This document shows, in pieces, positions 1 through 11,580 of a stretch of 64,000 nt of DNA. Source of the stretch: Cheiracanthium punctorium. Lineage: Eukaryota > Arthropoda > Arachnida > Araneae > Cheiracanthiidae. Both the position numbers and the translations under genes were made by a program. Positions within the stretch are counted from its first letter, which is position 1. Each line of letters starts with the position of its first letter. Below the pieces are notes generated by a model, which saw only the letters and a list, made by a program, of their open reading frames with translations, was not told the origin of the DNA and searched no databases. The DNA lies in contig JAWZYV010012387.1 of the NCBI GenBank assembly GCA_038373885.1, positions 186,001 to 250,000 on the forward strand. The letters are read 5' to 3'.

Positions 1-230
1 CTCATAAGCAAAGTTCTGCATGCAAAGTTCTCATAAAATTGAATAGATTGGTCCTGATTTTGATTGATTATTAGAAGACTTTTAAGATGTTCTTTTAATT
101 ATAACTATTCAAAATTATCTCATTAATTTTTAATACAATTATTATACTTTGACTGTATTTACTTTGTAAATACTTTGATTCTGTTGACTATAGAAATGAA
201 TAATCAATAATTAATTATCTGATTTCTGTT

Positions 231-457
231 TGGGCCGAGCGCCTAGTGCTCTGAACTGGTTGATGGAAGGTGCCTGGTTCAAAACCAGGTCATACCTGCC
301 AACCTAACCATTCAGAGTTTCCTGTGCTTTCCTCCAAAACTTAGTGTAAGTACGGGTTGGGACACCTTAGAAAGACCCCTATGGAGAGCACCCCAACCAT
401 CGGCTTAGATCCCCCTTTTAGATAATTAGCCGTGATCCCAAAACACAACACACACTA
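231..457 (+). mobile_element. tRNA-derived SINE, full length with target-site duplication
   Basis: The head resembles a tRNA, with a B-box-like GGTTCAAAACC at 276-286 inside a T-arm-like hairpin. The tail is rich in CA (ACACAACACACAC). The 9-bp direct repeat ATTTCTGTT flanks it at 222-230 and 458-466, which marks the insertion. Head type, length and CA-rich tail match the element at 53794-54030, so both probably belong to one family. It lies in the intron upstream of the penultimate FUNDC1 exon. It would be mobilised by a LINE in trans and encodes no protein. Confidence 0.75.
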
Positions 458-466
458 ATTTCTGTT

Positions 467-1184
467 AGGTAATAATTGATAAATCATTTTACAATATACA
501 TAGCTTCTAAATTGTATATCTTATAAGATTTTCTTTGATTTGTATTTTTAAAGGAAACTAGTATAATTATTTGTAAAATCAGCATAAGAAACTTTATTAT
601 TTATTATAAACTTTTGCATTTGACTGTTTACAAGCAGCAGATAGTTACTTCTCTTTCATGAATAATGAATTTATTCTCCTATAAAATTTAAATGTTTGAG
701 TGACACATATTTCAATAATTTTCTTTTTAAATATTAAAGTAAATGAAAAATGTATGAGTTAATCCTAAAAATGAGGCTAGAAAATTTCCAAGTACTATAG
801 TATGTTTACAGCTCTGAATGTACTGCACTCCTGAAAGGGTTAAAGTAAATGCTTAAAAAACAAAAGGAGAGTATTTATCTTTTCTTATCTTTGATCCCTT
901 TTCTTTTTTTCTGTGATAGAATTATAAGAATGTTAGGGTTGAAGAGTAGATTCCCAATAATATATAAAATATTATGCAGTTAATCAACTTTACAGATCTC
1001 ACCCCCCCCCCCCAGCCAAAAAAAATAAATAAATAAATAAATAAATAATAATAATTTTTTGGTTGTTTTAGCTTTTCATTTGAATGCTGGATTAAAGTTT
1101 TTACTCTGTCAGTTTAAAATGTGTGCATTTTATTTATAATTAAAATGATGATTTATTCATTGATAATTGTTTTTAAATTTGTAG
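467..1184. other. Intron sequence, nothing recognised
   Basis: AT-rich intron DNA upstream of the FUNDC1 exon. It holds a C-run followed by an AAAT simple repeat at about 1003-1050 and ends in a polypyrimidine stretch and GTAG acceptor at 1181-1184. No other coding or repeat signal was seen. Confidence 0.6.
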
Positions 1185-1304
1185 ATTGCTCAGCATCAGG
1201 GTTATATTAAGATAAATTGGAAGAAAGTGAATGGAGATATTGAAAAAGCCAAGAGTAAATTAGATAAACATTCAAAAAAGCAAATTCATTCTTTTATTGA
1301 CGAG
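1185..1304 (+). CDS. FUNDC1: FUNDC1 penultimate coding exon
   Basis: A 120-nt exon, exactly 40 codons in phase 0, bounded by an AG acceptor (1183-1184) and a GT donor (GTAATT from 1305). The translation starts IAQHQGYIKINWKKV and continues through a lysine-rich helix to HSFIDE. This matches the FUN14-family segment between the second and third membrane spans, where the human protein has a GYVQIDWKRV-like motif. FUNDC1 is a mitophagy receptor in the outer mitochondrial membrane; its N-terminal LIR motif, not in this window, binds LC3. Earlier exons lie upstream of position 1. The reading frame joins in phase to the exon at 44904. FUNDC2 is the nearest alternative, but arthropods usually carry a FUNDC1-type gene. 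Confidence 0.9.
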
Positions 1305-1612
1305 GTAATTTTTTTTTTAAGTACAAGGATAAAATATATGTGCCATTTGTAACATGTTGTATTAAATGATATTAGAAGCATGTACTTTAATGTTTCAATG
1401 TTATTCTGTATAAAATGATAATTTTACCAATGGATTAATATTTATTTAATTCCAGTGCTTTCTTGCCTGGATTTACATAACCTTTATATTCAATTTCGAT
1501 TCATAATGCTAATTATGTTAAAAAAGGCAATTCCATCAGTCACTATATCAATACCAGACTTTTTTGCACTATTTGGTATTTCATCACTGGCACCTTATTG
1601 ATGACATACCGA
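1305..1612. other. Intron sequence, nothing recognised
   Basis: AT-rich intron sequence between the exon donor and the first transposon end. No coding or repeat signal seen. Confidence 0.6.
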
Positions 1613-2055
1613 CAGGGCCGCTCCTAGGATGGATTGTGCCTTTGTGCAACTACTTTTTTGGTGCCCCCCCCCCCTCCCCGTCTCCTAAAATTAAGATTTG
1701 TTTTAAATTTTCATATAAATAAAATGCATAGCTAAAATTTCCATATATATGCCTATAACGTAAGTAACATTTGTTTATACTATCAATAAATAGAAAACAA
1801 AAACAAATATTCATAGCATTACATGTAACATGTTAATTATCACATTAAAATTATCAAGTACTCAAAAAAGAAGCACATTAAAATTAAATAAATTCTTCAC
1901 TAATATCATAAAAAAACTGGTGTTAAAACTAAATATTTACTTTTTGTGCTTTCATTGCAACAGAATTCTTAATTAAGTTTTTCATATCTAATTTATCCAA
2001 AATTTTGTTTTCAATCGAAGTCATTGATAAGTCTGTAAGTCATTCTTCAGACATA
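1613..2055 (-). mobile_element. hAT element 3' end with transposase C-terminus
   Basis: The left end starts with a hAT-like terminus CAGGGCCGCTCCTAGG at 1613. On the minus strand, 1929-2053 encodes the end of a ZMYM1/DUF4371-type hAT transposase: LTDLSMTSIENKILDKLDMK followed by a lysine-rich end and a stop. This family typically ends with SIE, KLD and KARK-like residues. One in-frame TGA precedes LTDLS. The Tc1-like element starting at 2056 cuts the gene off, and the rest of the transposase was not found on its far side. The opposite terminus and target-site duplication were not found, so the full extent is unknown. Confidence 0.6.
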
Positions 2056-2106
2056 CAGGTATAGGACAAAATAATAGGAACACCTGTGAAAATTGAACAT
2101 ATTTTA

Positions 2107-3644
2107 TTAATAAGGAGTTGGGCCACCTTTGGCCTGAATAACAGCTTGCATTCAACGTGGGATTGACAAATAAAGTTCATCGGAATTTGCAGCCATTCCT
2201 CTTGATGAGCCTTCTCGAGTTCAGAGAGTGTGCGTGGAGGAGGAAACCGAGCACGGACTTTTTCTCTAAAAAACCCCCTCAAATGCTCAATGATATTTAG
2301 ATCAGGAGACTGAGGACACCACGTTACATGTTCCACTTCATCATTATGCTCATGTAACCATGTTTGAACAGAGTGAGACGTGAGAACAGGGGCGTTGTCA
2401 TCTTGAAACACAGGACGTTCTCTCGGAAAGAGAGTATAAAGCATAGGGTGAAGATGATTTGCGAGAATGCTTCGGTAATGGTCACCTTTGATCACCCCCC
2501 TCAAGACAACGAGAGGCCCCAATCCACGAGCAGATAAAGCGCCCCACACCAACACAGACCCACCTCCATGTTTCACGGTTGGAACCAGGCAGTCAACATG
2601 AAATGCTTCTGCCGGCATTCCCCACATGAACACACGTCCGGTGGTCTGGAATAGTGTAAAAGAGGATTCATCAGACCAGATGACTTGTTCCCATTGCAGT
2701 TGTGTCCATTTTAGGTGGTCTTGGCACCACTGTAGTCTCTTCAAAGCATTCCGCGCTGAAACTAACGGTTTTGGAATAGCTACTCTGCCATGAATGTTAG
2801 CAGCATGCAAGTCCCGTTGAATAGTTTTCATGGATACGGGGTTCTGAAGGTGGGTATTTATCTCGGACGTTATCACCGGCAGTGTAGTCTTGCGTTTTCG
2901 AGCGACTATCCTCTTTAAAACCCGTCTATCACGGTCCAACAACTTCGACTTCCTGCAGCTGTTGTGCTTCGCTGAAGACACCTTATCCAACTTTGTGTAT
3001 GCTGACAGAGTCCTTGATACAGTGGTCCTTGAAACACCCACAAGGTTCGCTGTTCTGGACACGGACGCTCCAGCGAGGCGAGCACCGATTATCATGTTTC
3101 TTTTATGGCCTTTTCACACTAAAGGAAAAATCCGAGTAACTTCGCGCTGGACCAACTTTTCAGATGGACTTGAAGGCGTGGTTATCTTTAAGGGTTACAA
3201 AAGTAAACAAACTCTCTCCGACGCCAAATAATCATCGCATCGCTGATTTGGCGTGCAGGTTCTTATTTTACTTATCGTGTGTTGGTATATTTACATCGGA
3301 TTGGCAGCAATTTCAGCAGCATCGGATCGGCAGCAATCTCTAATTCCAAAGTCCACTTGAATGCGGCCATCATTTTAATTACACGTGATTCTGACATCGA
3401 GCCAAGCTTCGAACATAGTAGTAGTCGCCATTCCTCGAAATTGCTTATGACGTAGCAGGAAGAAATACTCTGATTGGGCGAAATTTTGTCCAACTCTGAT
3501 TTTTTCCTTCGGAAAGGAAAAAGTTGGAGTTCGCGGTCTTCAAGGTAACAGCGGAGAAAATCGGCCGGAAACTTGATTTGCAAGGAAAGTTGGTCGGATT
3601 TTTCTCAGTGTGATAGCCCTATTAAGGTCAGAGAGGTCAAACAT
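2107..3644 (-). pseudogene. Tc1/mariner transposase, DD36E spacing, broken
   Basis: Cuts and pastes the surrounding element. The protein would begin at 3644 (MFDLSDLNR), is interrupted by the 500-bp insertion, and resumes at about 3110 (KRNMIIGARLAGASVS) with the paired HTH domains. Catalytic residues are visible: WSDES, then QDDNAP, then SPDLNIIEHL. I count 36 residues between the second D and the E, against 34 in classic Tc1. A one-base deletion near 2185 throws the end out of frame; the ancestral end QAKGGPTPY with stop at 2107 is legible in the next frame. In the shifted frame, translation runs into the TIR and stops only at 2040. Identification as Tc1-like is firm; the DD36E assignment rests on the residue count. 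Confidence 0.85.
3114..3613. mobile_element. 500-bp non-autonomous TIR element
   Basis: Begins TCACACTAAAGGAAAAATCC and ends with the complement of TCACACTGAGAAAAATCC. It interrupts the Tc1 transposase after the first residues; the host reading frame is legible on both sides (MFDLSDLNR and KRNMIIG). The target-site duplication is unclear (GCC on both sides is possible), so the superfamily is unassigned. No coding capacity is evident. Confidence 0.7.
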
Positions 3645-3829
3645 AATCACACTTTGCTAGGAACAGATTTTTCTCATGCAACTCTCACACTGCCAAATGC
3701 TAGACTGATACCTTTCCTTTCATCACCACTAGGTGGCACACTCTTGTGACACGTGCCCACTGTTTATTGGATGGTCAAAGGACAACTCCATTCTTTCACA
3801 GGTGTTCCTTTTATTTTGTCCTTCACAGG

Positions 3830-4520
3830 GCTCCGACTTGGTCCCTTTTTTCCCTAAAAGTCTGTTTTCTGGTGCCAGTTCCGTTTTGGTCCGTTTTAGG
3901 CTATTTTGGTCCGTATTGGTCCGTTTTTTTAAATTTTAACGAAGAAGAATAATTGTGTATCGTCGCCGACGGCCAAGATATCTGAAATCGGCAGAATGAC
4001 CATTTTTTCATTGTTGATTAAACCATTATCCTTAGTTCATCTTCACTTTGAAGCAGCGCACGGCTAGAGCTTACCGGGTTGCTACGATGTGACGTAGGTC
4101 GACCGACCTACGTCACATCGTAGCAACCAGTCCGGCAACACTTTTTCCAGAACACACTAACGTTCATCTGAGGACGGTGATTGGCGGAATATGTGGCTTT
4201 GTCCCGGTACCAATATCGGATCCGTGCACGCTACATCTAGCCTTCCTTGAATTCACATGTAAGTACTACCTTGCGTTTGTCAAAAGTATTTCTTTGTAGT
4301 GCCCCCCTACTATGACACTTTAGAAAGCACGGCACCCGACAACCTTTCAGCAATTGGCATCCCTTTTTACCCCCTTTGCCCTCGTATGTCCAAGTTTTCA
4401 CTCGAAAACTTGCCATTCCCCTTGCCCCTTCCGTTACATGGGTCATCGCAGTCAAGATTATCGATCGTTTTACGGGCCCCTTTATGAAACACTTTCTATT
4501 AAAATGATACCGTAACAAAA
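3830..4520. other. Intergenic repeat debris with subterminal repeats
   Basis: Right after a CAGGGCTCC end at 3826 come repeated GGTCC(G/C)TTTT units (about 3840-3930), like the subterminal repeats next to the hAT-like end at 15713-15813. A perfect-arm palindrome lies at 4077-4128. No gene recognised in the remainder. Confidence 0.5.
4077..4128. repeat. 24-bp-arm perfect palindrome
   Basis: GGTTGCTACGATGTGACGTA continues to GGTC, is followed by a 4-base GACC spacer, and is then repeated as its exact complement. It contains two TGACGT half-sites. The DNA could extrude as a hairpin. Confidence 0.85.
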
Positions 4521-4589
4521 ATATGATCAATTTAAAAGCAAAGTGACAGATAGTTAAAATCATTTAAAAACAGGTAAAAACACATTAAA

Positions 4590-6390
4590 ATCCGTATGTA
4601 GCAATATCGGTGGCGGCCACCACCTTCTTCAGCTAAGGTCTTGGTTCCAAATGGCCAGCTCTCTTCCTCAGCAGGGCGTTCCACCCAGGATCGATCTGCG
4701 CATGCGTCATATCATTCACAGCGCCATCTGTGGTTATAATCTGTAGGGCTTCCATATTTAGGGCATAATGACTGTTTTTGTAATTGGCGAGTTTTTGGCT
4801 ATTGTTAAAGTTGATTTCTATGGGGTGTTCCTGGGCTATTTTTGCGAGGGCAGTAGTGGTTTTATTGAATTTAATGTCAGTTTGATGTTCCTTTTTTTCG
4901 GTCTTTGATTTTTCGTTTTGTCATGCCAATATAGTAGCCCTGTTTATTGGTACTATTGTCTGTAAAGCTTAGTTTATAAATACCGGCGGTTTCATCAGGA
5001 TTGATATTATCTTTATCACTGCGAATGCGTTTGAAAATATTTTGATTGGGTTTTATTGGGATTTTGATATTTTTCTTTACGGCTTCATTTGTGATTTTTA
5101 GGGCGGCTCCCCTGCAGTAGGGAATGGCATTGGTAAATTTGAGTTTCGGATTTTGATAGTTATTAATTTGTTCCAGTTTTTTGATTCTCTTTTTATAAAG
5201 GTTTTTTACTATTGAATTTGGGTACCCTGCGTTTTTACATTGTGTTTTGATAAACTGGAGTTCTTCATTGAGAAGTGTTTCGTTTGAGCATACTGTAATT
5301 GCGCGATTAATGTAGGATCGTATGGCGGCTATTTTAAATTTGTATGGAGTTTTTGAATTAAAATGAACTATTTCGTTATTATTGGTGGCTTTTCTAAAAA
5401 CTGTAGTATTAATATTATTCGTCATATCTCTATTGATTTTGACATCCAGGTAGTTAATGGTGGCATTTTCCTCTATTTCTATGGTGAATTGTATGTTATT
5501 GTCTATTGAGTTGATTTCTTTGAGGATATTTTCAGTTTCATTTTTGTTCACTATTGCAAAAATATCATCTACGTAGCGAAACCAAGTTTTTATGTGGTTG
5601 GATAATTTATCAAATATGGCCCTCTCCACTAGCCGCATTATTGTTTTATCTATTCTAGCCGCATTATTGTTTTATCTATATATCCGAGTTTATTGTAATA
5701 TCTTTAATGCGTTGAATAAATTCTTCAGTTGAGGTTAAGATATTGTTACTTTGGGGCATGAGATCTTGTAAGATGGGTTTTAGATATTTTTCCAGGTCAT
5801 AAGTTGGTCCTTCACATTTACTGACTATTGGTCTTAAAGAGGGAGGGGTTTTATGGTCCTTGTATTTAGCAAAGATTCTTGGGGCTATGGGGGCAAAGTT
5901 AGTTAAAGTGGGTTGTCTGTTATCTGGCCAGGATCCATTTTTGATTAATTCTTTGACTTTATTGAAAATTTTTCCTGTTGGGTCTTTTGGTAATTTTTCT
6001 ATTTGTAGTTTATTAATGGTTTCTTCCATCTGGGTGAGATAGTCATTTTTATTCATTATTATTATTTTGCCGGTTTTATCTGAGCTTAGGAAAGTTATAG
6101 CGGCGGCGTCGCGGGAGGGAGAGTTAAGTTTGTTGATAAGTTTTTGTTGGGCTATAATTCTTAAGTAGTTTTTGTCTGGAGGGGGGAGGTCGGCGATTGC
6201 GGTTTCAATGCTGGCTATTGAATCAAAGATGTTAATATTATCATCCAGGATATATTTAGGTCCTAAATTTAGGACGTTGTGTTGCTGTTGAGTTAGATGG
6301 TAGTCAGAGATATTTATATATTGATTTTCTATTTTTACGGGTATGGTTTTTACGTGATGTTTGTTTTTAAGCCTGACTTAATATGCCGCC
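4590..6390 (-). pseudogene. Penelope-like RT plus GIY-YIG endonuclease, copy A
   Basis: Codes for the polyprotein that copies and inserts a Penelope-like retroelement. Reading leftward from about 6390: an N-terminal region with NVLNLGPKYIL and SSDKTGKIIIMNKNDYL; fingers-like residues (TPPSLRPIVSKCEGPTYDLE); then a deletion at 5640-5676 that removes about 90 residues including the FDVTNLYPSID motif A. The sequence resumes with MRLVERA, the catalytic FRYVDDIF box, and the C-terminal GIY-YIG domain (AGIYKLSFTDN, YYIGMTKRKIKDR). A one-base frameshift at KDRKK, near 4890, separates the last part; the final CDS portion to about 4590 lies in another frame. The start used is the open frame, which lacks a clear ATG. 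Confidence 0.9.
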
Positions 6391-6429
6391 GATGCATAAA
6401 TGACTTAAAGAAAAACAATAATATAACTT

Positions 6430-7870
6430 GCCTAAGCTCAGATAAAACCGGCAAAATAGTAATAATGAATAAAAATGACCATCTCACCCAGATGGAAGAA
6501 ACCATTAATAAACTACAAATAGAAAAATTACCAAAAGACCCAACAGGAAAAATTTTCAATAAAGTCAAAGAATTAATCAAAAATGGATCCTGGCCAGATA
6601 ACAGACAACCCACTTTAACTAACTTTGCCCCCATAGCCCCAAGAATCTTTGCTAAATACAAGGACCATAAAACCCCTCCCTCTTTAAGACCAATAGTCAG
6701 TAAATGTGAAGGACCAACTTATGACCTGGAAAAATATCTAAAACCCATCTTACAAGATCTCATGCCCCAAAGTAACAATATCTTAACCTCAACTGAAGAA
6801 TTTATTCAACGCATTAAAGATATTACAATAAACTCACAAGAATGCTTCGTCAGTTTTGACGTTACTAACCTTTACCCCTCCATAGATATCCAAGAAATGA
6901 ATACAATAATCAATGAACAAATCACCTCCAACATTAATAATAGCTCTACTTCCACTACATTAAATATAGCACTTAATCTTGTCCTTCACAACTCATATTT
7001 TCAATTTAATCATAATTTCTACAAACAAAAGAAAGGCGTACCTATGGGGTCGCCGATATCAGGTGTCATAGCAGACTGGAAAATGCGGCTAGTGGAGAGG
7101 GCCATATTTGATAAATTATCCAACCACATAAAAACTTGGTTTCGCTACGTAGATGATATTTTTGCAATAGTGAACAAAAATGAAACTGAAAATATCCTCA
7201 AAGAAATCAACTCAATAGACAATAACATACAATTCACCATAGAAATAGAGGAAAATGCCACCATTAACTACCTGGATGTCAAAATCAATAGAGATATGAT
7301 GAATATCCGAAACTCAAATTTACCAATGCCATTCCCTATTGCAGGGGAGCCGCCCTAAAAATCACAAATGAAGCCGCAAAGAAAAATATCAAAATCCCCA
7401 TAAAACCCAATCAAAATATTTTCAAACGCATTCGCAGTGATAAAGATAATATCAATTCTGATGAAACCGCCGGTATTTATAAACTAAGCTTTACAGACAA
7501 TAGTACCAATAAACAGGGCTACTATATTGGCATGACAAAACGAAAAATCAAAGACCGAAAAAAGGAACATCAAACTGACATTAAATTCAATAAAACCACT
7601 ACTGCCCTCGCAAAAATAGCCCAGGAACACCCCATAGAAATCAACTTTAACAATAGCCAAAAACTCGCCAATTACAAAAACAGTCATTATGCCCTAAATA
7701 TGGAAGCCCTTCAGATTATAACCACAGATGGCGCTGTGAATGATATGACGCATGCGCAGATCGATCCTGGGTGGAACGCCCTGCTGAGGAAGAGAGCTGG
7801 CCATTTGGAACCAAGACCTATGCTGAAGAAGGTGGTGGCCGCCACCAATAGTGCTACATACGGATTTTAA
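6430..7870 (+). pseudogene. Penelope-like RT plus GIY-YIG endonuclease, copy B
   Basis: This is the plus-strand partner of copy A. It is open from SSDKTGKIVIMNKNDHL through the RT core: FDVTNLYPSID (motif A), KGVPMGSPISG, and FRYVDDIF (catalytic Asp pair). At about 7305 a deletion of roughly 110 codons joins INRDMMN to the NPKLKFTNA region and shifts the frame. Downstream, the GIY-YIG domain is readable in another frame (AGIYKLSFTDN, YYIGMTKRKIKDRKK), ending ATYGF with the stop at 7868-7870. Family knowledge: the YIG-type nuclease nicks the target. The gene is dead because of the deletion and frameshift, but it keeps the most complete RT of the four copies. Confidence 0.9.
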
Positions 7871-7910
7871 TGTGTTTTTACCTGTTTAAAAAAAAAAAAA
7901 TATGATCGAT

Positions 7911-8859
7911 TTAAACGACCCTTAACTAAACATGATGTATAACTGTTCCTTCACAAAATTCCAAGCAACGCAATCAGACATTTATCGTAAATGAAACCCG
8001 ATAAAATTTTCTTTTAAAAATAAGTTACTTTTTTCCTAATTGAATGCTTATCAAAATCGGAGAGTGACAGTCATCGCTTATTCATTTCATCTGTTTTCTT
8101 TCGTTCGCGTAACTCAAAAAGAGGCACCTCTGGGGTGTTTATTTTCACCTAATGTAGCAACAAAAAACTAACATAACTTTCAATTGGGGGTAAGAAAGGG
8201 ATTCAAAATAACTTCACCGCCTATCCTACAATGTGGGTGTTATATTTGATAATTATTTCACAATTATAATTCTAGACTTCAGCTTTTTGGTGAAAACTGT
8301 CAGTATAAATAATGGCATAACGTAGTTTATAACTGGCTGTTTTACGCACTTGCAAGTTTTTGTTTTTAATGATTGCTTAGTATAATCATTATCTGGCCTT
8401 CCTAATTCAAATTATCTATAGTTTTTAAAGATATTTACAAACCATTAGGGAATTACGGATTCATTTAGAAATGAAAAGCGCCTTTTTGAGAGTTAAATGG
8501 CGCGACTTCATGACGTCCATTGATCTGAATGTATGTGTCTCACTATAAGAAATGAACGCTTAGGAATAAACTTTAACGATTTTCAGATTGCACCAAACCA
8601 TTTCTGAATATTTTCTATATGGTACACAAAATTGCCTTTTTGCGAGAACAAAGTATCCCTATTTTTAAATCCCCCGCCCCCGCGGCTGCATTTGCGTACT
8701 CTATTGGTCTTTGTTCATGACGAACATTGTTAATTTTCCACGACGGACAGCTGTCATCAACTTTATGCTGGCCATAAGCCTTATTATGCCGGAATAAATC
8801 TTGAAATATTTATTTATTTAATTTTATTTTTTGGTATTAATAGATCACAAGAAAAGAAT
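7911..8859. other. Intron sequence, nothing recognised
   Basis: About 950 bases separate the two Penelope dimers. I see no coding similarity, terminal repeats or tandem structure. Confidence 0.55.
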
Positions 8860-8924
8860 TTATAAATGAATTTAAAAGCAAAGTGATGGATAGTTAAAAT
8901 CATTTAAAAACAGGTAAAAACACA

Positions 8925-9956
8925 TTAAAATCCGTATGTAGCACTATCGGTGGCAGCCACCACCTTCTTCAGCATAGGTCTGGGTTCCAAATGGCCAGCT
9001 CTCTTCCTCAGCAGGGCGTTCCACCCAGGATCGATCTGTGCATGCGTCATATCATTCACAGCGCCATCTGTGGTTATAATCTGTAGGGCTTCCATATTTA
9101 GGGCATAATGACTGTTTTTGTAATTGGCGAGTTTTTGGCTATTGTTAAAGTTGATTTCTATGGGGTGTTCCTGGGCTATTTTTGCGAGGGCAGTAGTGGT
9201 TTTATTGAATTTAATGTCAGTTTTATGTTCCTTTTTTCGGTCTTTGATTTTTCGTTTTGTCATGCCAATATAGCAGCCCTGTTTATTGGTACTATTCTCT
9301 GTAAAGCTTAGTTTATAAATACCGGCGGTTTCATCAGGATTTATATTATCTTTATCACTGTGAATGCGTTTGAAAATATTTTGATTGGGTTTTATTGGGA
9401 TTTTGATATTTTTCATTGCAGCTTCATTTGTGATTTTTAGGGTGGCTCCCCTGCAGTAGGGAATGGCATTGGTAAATTTTAGTTTCGGATTTTGATAGTT
9501 ATTAATTTGTTCCAGTTTTTTGATTCTCTTTTTAAAAAGGCTTTTTACTATTGAATTTGGGTACCCTGCATTTTTACATTGAGTTTTGATAAACTGGAGT
9601 TCTTCATTGAGGAGTGTTTCGTTTGAGCAAACTGTAATTGCGCGATTGACATAGGAACATATAGCGGCTATTTTATATTTGTATGGAGTTTTTGAATTAA
9701 AATGTACTATTTCGTTATTATTTGTGGCTTTTCTAAAGACTGTAGTATTAATATTATTCATCATATCTCTATTGATTTTGACATCCAGGTAGTTAATGGT
9801 GGCATTTGATTTCTTTGAGGATATTATCAGTTTCATTTTTGTTAACTATTGCGAAGATATCGTCTACGTAGCGAAACGAAGTTTTTATGTGGTTGGATAA
9901 TTTATCAAATATGGCCCTCTCCACTAGCCGCATTTTCCAGTCTATCCAGCCGCAGA
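8925..9956 (-). pseudogene. Penelope-like element, copy C (5'-truncated)
   Basis: The C-terminal half of the RT and the whole GIY-YIG domain are open from 9836 down to the stop at 8925: INYLDVKINRD, then KLKFTNAIPYCRG, AGIYKLSFTEN, CYIGMTKRKIKDRKKEH, ending ATYGF. Farther up (9836-9956) the frame shifts, with a deletion of about 45 bases near 9806; WKMRLVERAIFDKL and FRYVDDIFAIV remain readable. The upstream half of the RT is absent, so it is 5'-truncated at the dimer junction. This copy has the most intact endonuclease domain in the window. Confidence 0.88.
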
Positions 9957-9977
9957 ATTATCCATAATTAGCCAACC

Positions 9978-11580
9978 ACATAAAAACTTGGTTTCGCCAC
10001 GTAGACGATATCTTCACAATAGTTAACAAAAATGAAACTGATAATATCCTCAAAGAAATCAACTCAATAGACAATAACATACAATTCACCATAGAAATAG
10101 AAGAAAATGCCACCATTAACTACCTAGATGTCAAAATCAATAGAGATATGACGAATAATATTAATACTACAGTTTTTAGAAAAGCCACCAATAATAACGA
10201 AATAGTACATTTTAATTCAACAATATCTTAGCCTCAACTGAAGATTTTATTCAACGCATTAAAGATATTACAATAAACTCCCAGGAATGCTTCGTCAGTT
10301 TTGACGTTACTAACCTCTACCCCTCCATAGATATCCAAGAAATGAATGCAATAATCAATAAACAAATCACCTCCAATCTTAATAATAGCTCTACTTCCAC
10401 TACATTAAATAGCGCACTTAATCTTGTCCTTCACAACTCATATTTTCAATTTAATCATAATTTCTACAAACAAAAGAAAGGCGTGCCTATGGGGTCGCCG
10501 ATATCAGGTGTCATAGCAGACTGGAAAATGCGGCTAGTGGAGAGGGCCATATTTGATAAATTATCCAACCACATAAAAACTTGGTTTCGCTACGTAGACG
10601 ATATCTTCGCAATAGTTAACAAAAATGAAACTGATAATATCCTCAAAGAAATCAACTCAATAGACAATAACATACAATTCACCATAGAAATATAGGAAAA
10701 TGCCACCATTAACTACCTGAATGTCAAAATCAAATAGAGATATGATGAATAATATTAATACTACAGTCTTTAGAAAAGCCACAAATAATAACGAAATAGT
10801 ACATTTTAATTCAAAAACTCCATACAAATATAAAATAGCCGCCATACGTTCCTATGTCAATCGCGCAATTACAGTTTGCTCAAACGAAACACTCCTCAAT
10901 GAAGAACTCCAGTTTATAAAAACTCAATGTAAAAACGCAGGGTACCCAAATTCAATAGTAAAAAGCCTTTTTAAAAAGAGAATCAGAAAACTGGAACAAA
11001 TTAATAACTATCAAAATCCGAAACTCAAATTTACCAATGCCATTCCCTACTGCAGGGGAGCCGCCCTAAAAATCACAAATGAAGCTGCAAAGAAAAATAT
11101 CAAAATCCCAATAAAACCCAATCAAAATATTTTCAAACGCATTCACAGTGATAAAGATAATATAAATCCTGATGAAACCGCCGGTATTTATAAACTAAGC
11201 TTTACAGACAATAGTACCAATAAACAGGGCTGCTATATTGGCATGACAAAATGAAAAATCAAAGACCGAAAAAAGGAACATCAAACTGACATTAAATTCA
11301 ATAAAACCACTACTGCCCTCGCAAAAATAGCCCAGGAACACCCCATAGAAATCAACTTTAACAATAGCCAAAAACTCGCCAATTACAAAAACAGTCATTA
11401 TGCCCTAAATATGGAAGCCCTACAGATTATAACCACAGATGGCGCTGTGAATGATATGACGCATGCACAGATCGATCCTGGGTGGAACGCCCTGCTGAGG
11501 AAGAGAGCTGGCCATTTGGAACCAAGACCTATGCTGAAGAAGGTGGTGGCTGCCACCAATAGTGCTACATATGGATTTTA
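9978..11580 (+). pseudogene. Penelope-like element, copy D (two partial units)
   Basis: Unit 1 (9978-10219) encodes only the RT segment NHIKTWFRHVDDIF to NEIVHFNS. Unit 2 starts at 10222 (NNILASTEDFIQRI) with motif A FDVTNLYPSID, KGVPMGSPISG and FRYVDDIFAIV, and then has a stop at 10693, a one-base insertion near 10733 and a TGA replacing Arg after GMTK (11252). GIY-YIG residues are present. The end matches ATYGF at 11580. Tandem partial units next to an inverted one are a known habit of Penelope elements; the specific order here is read from the sequence. Confidence 0.88.

Larger units (their letters stand above)
2056..3829 (-). mobile_element. Tc1-like DNA transposon, disrupted
   Basis: Near-matching terminal inverted repeats lie at both ends: GGACAAAATAATAGGAACAC at the left and the complement of GGACAAAATAAAAGGAACAC at about 3800-3822. 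The TA target is visible on the left (2054-2055); the outermost right bases are mutated or overlapped by a CAGGGCTCC hAT-like end at 3826. The transposase gene runs on the minus strand. A 500-bp TIR element (3114-3613) is inserted near the 5' end of the gene, so the element is dead. It sits inside a hAT transposase tail. Confidence 0.8.
4532..7899. mobile_element. Head-to-head inverted pair of Penelope-like elements (copies A and B)
   Basis: Copy A (minus, 4532 to about 6395) and copy B (plus, about 6396-7899) meet at their 5' sides, so both outer ends are element 3' ends (GTTTTTACCTGTTTTTAAA-like). The pair as a whole is flanked by an 11-bp direct repeat with one mismatch, ATATGATCAAT at 4521-4531 and ATATGATCGAT at 7900-7910. 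This suggests that the dimer integrated as a unit. The copies are nearly identical where they overlap, so the event is fairly recent. Confidence 0.85.

Noticed and set aside
3272..3583. 103-codon minus-strand ORF
   Set aside because: Falls wholly within the 500-bp non-autonomous TIR element and shows no recognisable domain.
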